Positions 61,016-64,000 of a stretch of 64,000 nucleotides of DNA are shown here, piece by piece. The stretch is from an uncultured Roseobacter sp. (lineage in GTDB: Bacteria > Pseudomonadota > Alphaproteobacteria > Rhodobacterales > Rhodobacteraceae), in contig CANMWT010000001.1 of NCBI GenBank assembly GCA_947501635.1, forward strand, positions 421,249 through 485,248. Reading direction: 5' to 3'. Numbering within the stretch: position 1 is the first letter of the stretch; the number at the start of each line of letters is the position of its first letter. Under the pieces are notes generated by a model. That model saw only the letters and a list, made by a program, of their open reading frames with translations, was not told the origin of the DNA and did not search any database. The position numbers and the translations under genes are program-made.

Positions 61016-62335
61016 ATGAAAAAACTTCATTCGGTCGGAAAAGCCGTTGCGGCTTGGCAGAAGGCATACCCTGTCGCGGTTGCGGTCGCCGCCGCGGCGG
61101 CACTCGGCGGCGGTGCGTCGGCCGACACCAGTTTCAACAGCACCGAAGATCCGGTAAGCCGGGTTGCGGATGCACCAAAAAAAGCGAACAGAAAAAGCCT
61201 GTTCAGTTCCGACGCTCTTGAAAGTTTCTACAAGGGGCTCGACGCGCGTCGGGGCGAATTCTTTAAATCGACGGGCCTGAAAGTCGGTGCTTTTCACAGT
61301 ACCGTCTTCCAGTATGCCACCGACTCGCTGCCGGGTCAGGACGACTACGGCGTCGCAACGATCACGGGCCTTTACGGCACGTGGGACGCGGTCTCGATAG
61401 GGGACGCCAGCGCAGGTCAAATCAGTTTTGGGCTGGAGGCCCGCTGGGACTATGGCGACAAGCTGACACCTTCTGAACTCGGTTTTGCAGGCATCGGAAG
61501 TGCCACGGGAACCGTCGATCCCTATGGCGCCACGCAGCCGACACTTGTTTTGCGTGAATTGTTCTGGCGCGCCGGGTCCGAGGAAAAAGGCTTCAACTAC
61601 CGGATCGGCAAGATCACACCGGACAGGTTGTTGACGGCTACGGATTTCATCGACCCTGTGTCGCTGGGCTTCCCGGTTGGCAGCCAAGGGGCTGCGTCGA
61701 TCGCATTCCCGGACTCAGGTCTGGGTTTCGCGGCCGGATGGTTTCCGAGCAAGAAATTCAGAGCCGGTATCGTGATCGCCGACGCAGCAGGCGACCGGAC
61801 GGATTTAGGCGATATTGGTCAGGGCAATTTTTTCAAGGCGATAGAACTGCAGACACAATTGTTTCCGCTGACCGAGGATGCCGGTTATTCGTCTATTGCC
61901 GTCTGGCATACCGACGGCACGGATGATCCGTCCGATGCAAATGATTCAAGCACAGGCGAAGATGGCTGGGGCTTTTTCGCAAAGTATGAGCAACAGCTTT
62001 CGACCGATGGAAAGAATGTCGGGATCATCCGCTTCGGTCGTTCTTACGACAATGCGGCGGCCTATAGAAAACAGGGCTCTATCCGTTACGTTCGCGTTGA
62101 TCCCTGGGATCCCTTCGGCCTCGAGGATGATCGCTTCGGTATTGCTGCCAGTTTTGTTGATCCGATCCTTAACCCATTTGATCGTGACGAGTGGGGCATA
62201 GACGCATTTTACCGATTTAACATGTTTGAGAGGGTGGAGGCGAGCTTCGGGTATCAGGTCATCTTCGATCCAGCATTCAATCCTGACGAGGACTCGATCA
62301 GCGTCTTCAGTTTCCGCCTGACACAGTTTTTCTAG
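61016..62335 (+). CDS. Carbohydrate-selective porin (OprB-like)
   Basis: A 439-residue outer-membrane protein. The signal peptide is VGKAVAAWQKAYPVAVAVAA... ending near ASA. Alternating strands follow, with GLEARWDYG, KITPDRLLTATDFIDP, FAAGWFPSKKF and the terminal Phe (FSFRLTQFF). The layout is that of OprB-type porins, which pass sugars and other neutral solutes. It closes the AraC-2 unit, so it probably admits the substrate of the exported enzymes. GGGAG lies upstream. Confidence 0.82.
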   Translation: MKKLHSVGKAVAAWQKAYPVAVAVAAAAALGGGASADTSFNSTEDPVSRVADAPKKANRKSLFSSDALESFYKGLDARRGEFFKSTGLKVGAFHSTVFQYATDSLPGQDDYGVATITGLYGTWDAVSIGDASAGQISFGLEARWDYGDKLTPSELGFAGIGSATGTVDPYGATQPTLVLRELFWRAGSEEKGFNYRIGKITPDRLLTATDFIDPVSLGFPVGSQGAASIAFPDSGLGFAAGWFPSKKFRAGIVIADAAGDRTDLGDIGQGNFFKAIELQTQLFPLTEDAGYSSIAVWHTDGTDDPSDANDSSTGEDGWGFFAKYEQQLSTDGKNVGIIRFGRSYDNAAAYRKQGSIRYVRVDPWDPFGLEDDRFGIAASFVDPILNPFDRDEWGIDAFYRFNMFERVEASFGYQVIFDPAFNPDEDSISVFSFRLTQFF

Positions 62336-62908
62336 ACCTCAGGAACATACTTTCAAGAATGATAGCAACGCTTGGCTTTACGTGCCATATAATGCGGTAT
62401 CGAGCCCTATAACCGGGCACACTTTTGTCTGCAAAAGTCGTTTCGAGGTTTGGTCTAATTCGAGAGGTGATCGACGGTTCCTAGATTATGCCAGCCAGAT
62501 GGCCTCGCACGGTTTCGTCAGCGGTTCTGACAAGGACCCGAGCGATAAGTTCGCGCGCCTCAAGGTCGTTTCTTATACTCGAATTCACCTAATAGTCCAC
62601 GCTAGCTCACTCGTGATTGATTGAAGCAGGAACTGCAAAGGGTAACTGCCATCGCTTACGTTGGCAGGCATTTCTCATACTGAACATTGGTAAACCTTGT
62701 CTGATGGGACCCATACACGGATATGAGCAGCGTAGCGCTATGTGGTTGCTGACCAAGGCCATCTGCCCCGCATGTACCAATTTTCACATACTGCTCGCCG
62801 ATGGCTGTGTTCAGACGGCCCTTTGGGTAGGCTGCAGTCGTCGCTATGTTCAAGCGCCACAAATGTGTTTCCCGGTAAGGTTTTAGCAAAGAAAAGGCTA
62901 TATGGGGG
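62336..62908. other. Gap between porin gene and right end of the element
   Basis: About 570 bases without a gene I can support; short frames on both strands lack start signals. Probably non-coding or decayed DNA near the right edge. Confidence 0.4.
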
Positions 62909-62924
62909 ATTAATTGGGGGATAA
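62902..62924. repeat. Integrase arm-type repeats, right end
   Basis: GGGGGATTAATTGGGGGATA contains the 15-bp ATTAATTGGGGGATA (62909-62923) identical to the left-end copy at 31888-31902 and a second GGGGGAT. It lies 55 bases inside the right core, mirroring the left layout. Confidence 0.6.
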
Positions 62925-62978
62925 GATAATTATAATAGTCAGTAAAATTTTGAAAACAAAATATATTATCTGATTTAC

Positions 62979-63023
62979 TGGTGCTGCTGGAGAGAATTGA
63001 ACTCTCGACCTCTCCCTTACCAA
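62979..63023 (-). other. Fragment of tRNA-Thr(GGT) 3' end, right attachment site
   Basis: The complement of these 45 bases is a tRNA from the anticodon loop (TTGGTAA, anticodon GGT) through the T arm (GAGAG, TTCAATT, CTCTC) to CAGCAGC-A-CCA. The 5' half is missing: the match ends at 63023. A 3'-fragment of this length is the usual duplicate left by a tRNA-targeting integrase. The first 14 bases equal the left core at 31762-31775. It is not a functional tRNA. Confidence 0.7.
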
Positions 63024-63166
63024 TGTGTTTACCTGGCTTTTGGATGGTGTTGGACGTGAACCGAACAAATTGGACGCAGCGGCATAACTCTCTGCTTTAT
63101 AATGTCTTTTCTTCGAGGCGTTCTTGCGCGACACCATACAGGGTTTGATTGGCTTGTACTCCGCTG

Positions 63167-63188
63167 CCCTACTAATCCCCTACTAATC
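63167..63188. repeat. Tandem 11-bp repeat, possible arm sites of a second element
   Basis: CCCTACTAATC occurs twice without spacing (63167-63177, 63178-63188). It lies 144 bases beyond the tRNA-Thr fragment, much as the GGGGGAT repeats lie inside the first element. The match in type and position suggests arm sites of another integrase. Confidence 0.4.
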
Positions 63189-63271
63189 GTTGGCGCTGCG
63201 CTTAGATCGCGATTGTTCCAAACGGGCATCCGCTGCAGAGTAGCTGGGAAATCTGTGTGGAGGCAGATGGC

Positions 63272-63736
63272 ATGCGAGTGCTTTTCGGCGCGATGCTCAT
63301 ACACCTTTGTTCCGTATGCGTCGGCTTGGCGATGTCGCCCGAGGCAAAACAGCTGATTGATCGGGCAGCTGCAGATTGCCGTTCTTTTGAAAATGGTGAG
63401 TTCGAAGCTGGTAATGCTGTAACCACGATCGAGCTCCGCTCTCAGTTCGGCGTCGTAGATGCTGAACTCGTTGACGAAAGCCAGTATGCATGTTCATCCG
63501 CCGCATCACTTTACTGCGGCACAGGTGGGTGCATGCTCAATCTTGTAGTCGATGGTACGGTTCGAGCTTGGCAAGCCACCGGCTGGCAACTCATTGATTG
63601 GGGGCGGGACCGCATCTTGTTGATTGGGCGTGATGGTGGCTGGTGCGGCGGTGCGGGAGCCGAAGTTTGTTATGAAGCGATTGTTTGGAGCAACGGAAAG
63701 ATCCTGACGGTAGGGCCGGCCCCAGAAGCTCGATGA
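63272..63736 (+). CDS. Exported cysteine-rich protein, uncharacterised
   Basis: A 154-residue protein with a signal-like opening (VLFGAMLIHLCSVCVGLAMS) and many Cys in the mature part (DCRSFENGEF, YACSSAASLYCGTGGCMLN, WCGGAGAEVCYEA). The CGTGGCML pattern suggests disulfides. ATG 63272 has GGAGG nine bases upstream; a GTG at 63257 is less likely. The gene lies beyond the tRNA fragment, so it belongs to the second element or host. I do not recognise the family. Confidence 0.65.
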   Translation: MRVLFGAMLIHLCSVCVGLAMSPEAKQLIDRAAADCRSFENGEFEAGNAVTTIELRSQFGVVDAELVDESQYACSSAASLYCGTGGCMLNLVVDGTVRAWQATGWQLIDWGRDRILLIGRDGGWCGGAGAEVCYEAIVWSNGKILTVGPAPEAR

Positions 63737-63930
63737 ATTCGAACAATTCATCACCAACAACTACGGGTGATTTCTAGCCCTGACCCCACCCCACCAACGG
63801 CTCTGAGACGACACACACGTTAGCGCTGTCGGGTTTAGATGGATGTCGCGGTTATTGGCGAAATTCCAGCTGAGATCGAAAAGCGGACATTCATTGCGAG
63901 CGTAGCGAACGACCGGGTCGAGCTGTGATT
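63737..63930. other. Gap next to the IS30-type transposase end
   Basis: A short plus-strand frame (63841-63927) starts MDVAVIGEIPAE and ends in VELTGA-type sequence, but has no good start site. The 3' edge of the insertion sequence should lie here; I could not place its terminal repeat. Confidence 0.3.
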
Positions 63931-64000
63931 TCAACGGGTCGCTGCAACACATGCCTCAAACTTCTCTGCCGGTGTATGATATTGCAAGGTCTTTCTGGGG
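63931..64000 (-). mobile_element. C-terminal end of an IS30-type transposase, partial
   Basis: The minus-strand frame reads PRKTLQYHTPAEKFEACV and AATR before TGA. It resembles the conserved end of IS30-family transposases (NxRPRKTLGWxTPAE...). Only about 22 codons are inside the window; the rest lies to the right. Transposases of this family cut and join DNA to move the insertion sequence. Confidence 0.6.

Overview
The window looks like a chromosomal segment of an alphaproteobacterium of the Rhodobacterales/Roseobacter type. The reasons are the moderately high G+C, the catabolic transport cluster combining NMT1-type ABC and TTT carriers, an Mla operon whose permease carries an N-terminal STAS domain, the divergent oxyR-katG pair, and a P4-like integrase at a tRNA-Thr site. 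This is read from gene content and protein motifs only; no database comparison was possible.

Layout. (1) 1-13710: a catabolic/uptake cluster. A fumarylacetoacetate-hydrolase family gene (only its 5' end is present, minus strand) diverges from a GntR/FCD regulator. Then follow a complete ABC importer (binding protein, two permeases, ATPase), a dihydroxyphthalate-decarboxylase-like protein, a TauE/SafE exporter, a complete TTT importer (TctC, TctB, TctA), an LVIVD propeller protein, an OsmC protein, and a two-subunit molybdenum hydroxylase. Most junctions are ATGA-type overlaps. Perfect or near-perfect hairpins follow the first binding-protein gene and tctC. (2) 13829-14461: a ParA-like ATPase. 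(3) 23545 down to 14517 (minus): the most unusual block, a tightly coupled operon of a cytosolic Ser/Thr kinase, an FHA protein, a PP2C phosphatase, three different P-loop GTPases (one dynamin-like), a roadblock/LC7-like protein, a 260-residue unknown protein and two very short coupled genes. No type VI secretion gene lies nearby. (4) 23931-27814: an Mla-type lipid transport operon (STAS-MlaE, MlaF, MlaD, auxiliary lipoprotein), divergent from the kinase operon. (5) 27837-31566: a 33-codon gene, oxyR and katG divergent, and a small membrane protein.

(6) About 31762-62992: an integrated element of about 31 kb. It has a tyrosine integrase at the left end and a shared 14-bp tRNA-Thr 3'-end core at both edges. 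Matching GGGGGA-type arm repeats lie just inside each edge. The replication module carries an AlpA-type protein, a DUF3631 ATPase and an iteron array that looks like an origin. Cargo genes are a metallophosphoesterase pair, stress and membrane genes (MscS channel, lipoprotein hydrolase, DUF3124, DUF3299, MipA/OmpV, NhaP antiporter fused to a cNMP-binding domain) and two catabolic units. Each catabolic unit is divergent from one of two paralogous AraC regulators. One encodes two exported amidohydrolases and outer-membrane barrels. The other encodes signal-peptide-bearing HAD dehalogenase-like, haloalkane-dehalogenase-like and VOC proteins plus a porin. Decayed pieces (IS3 orfA, brnT, a zinc-ribbon gene) show repeated turnover.

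(7) 63024-64000: apparently the edge of a second element in tandem at the same tRNA-Thr site, with an exported cysteine-rich protein and the end of an IS30-type transposase.

How genes work together: the first 13.7 kb form an import-and-oxidation route for an unidentified (aromatic or heterocyclic) carboxylate. The kinase/phosphatase/FHA/GTPase block is a self-contained phospho- and nucleotide-switch module of unknown output. The two AraC units on the island look like recently duplicated regulators driving periplasmic substrate-conversion pathways with their own porins.
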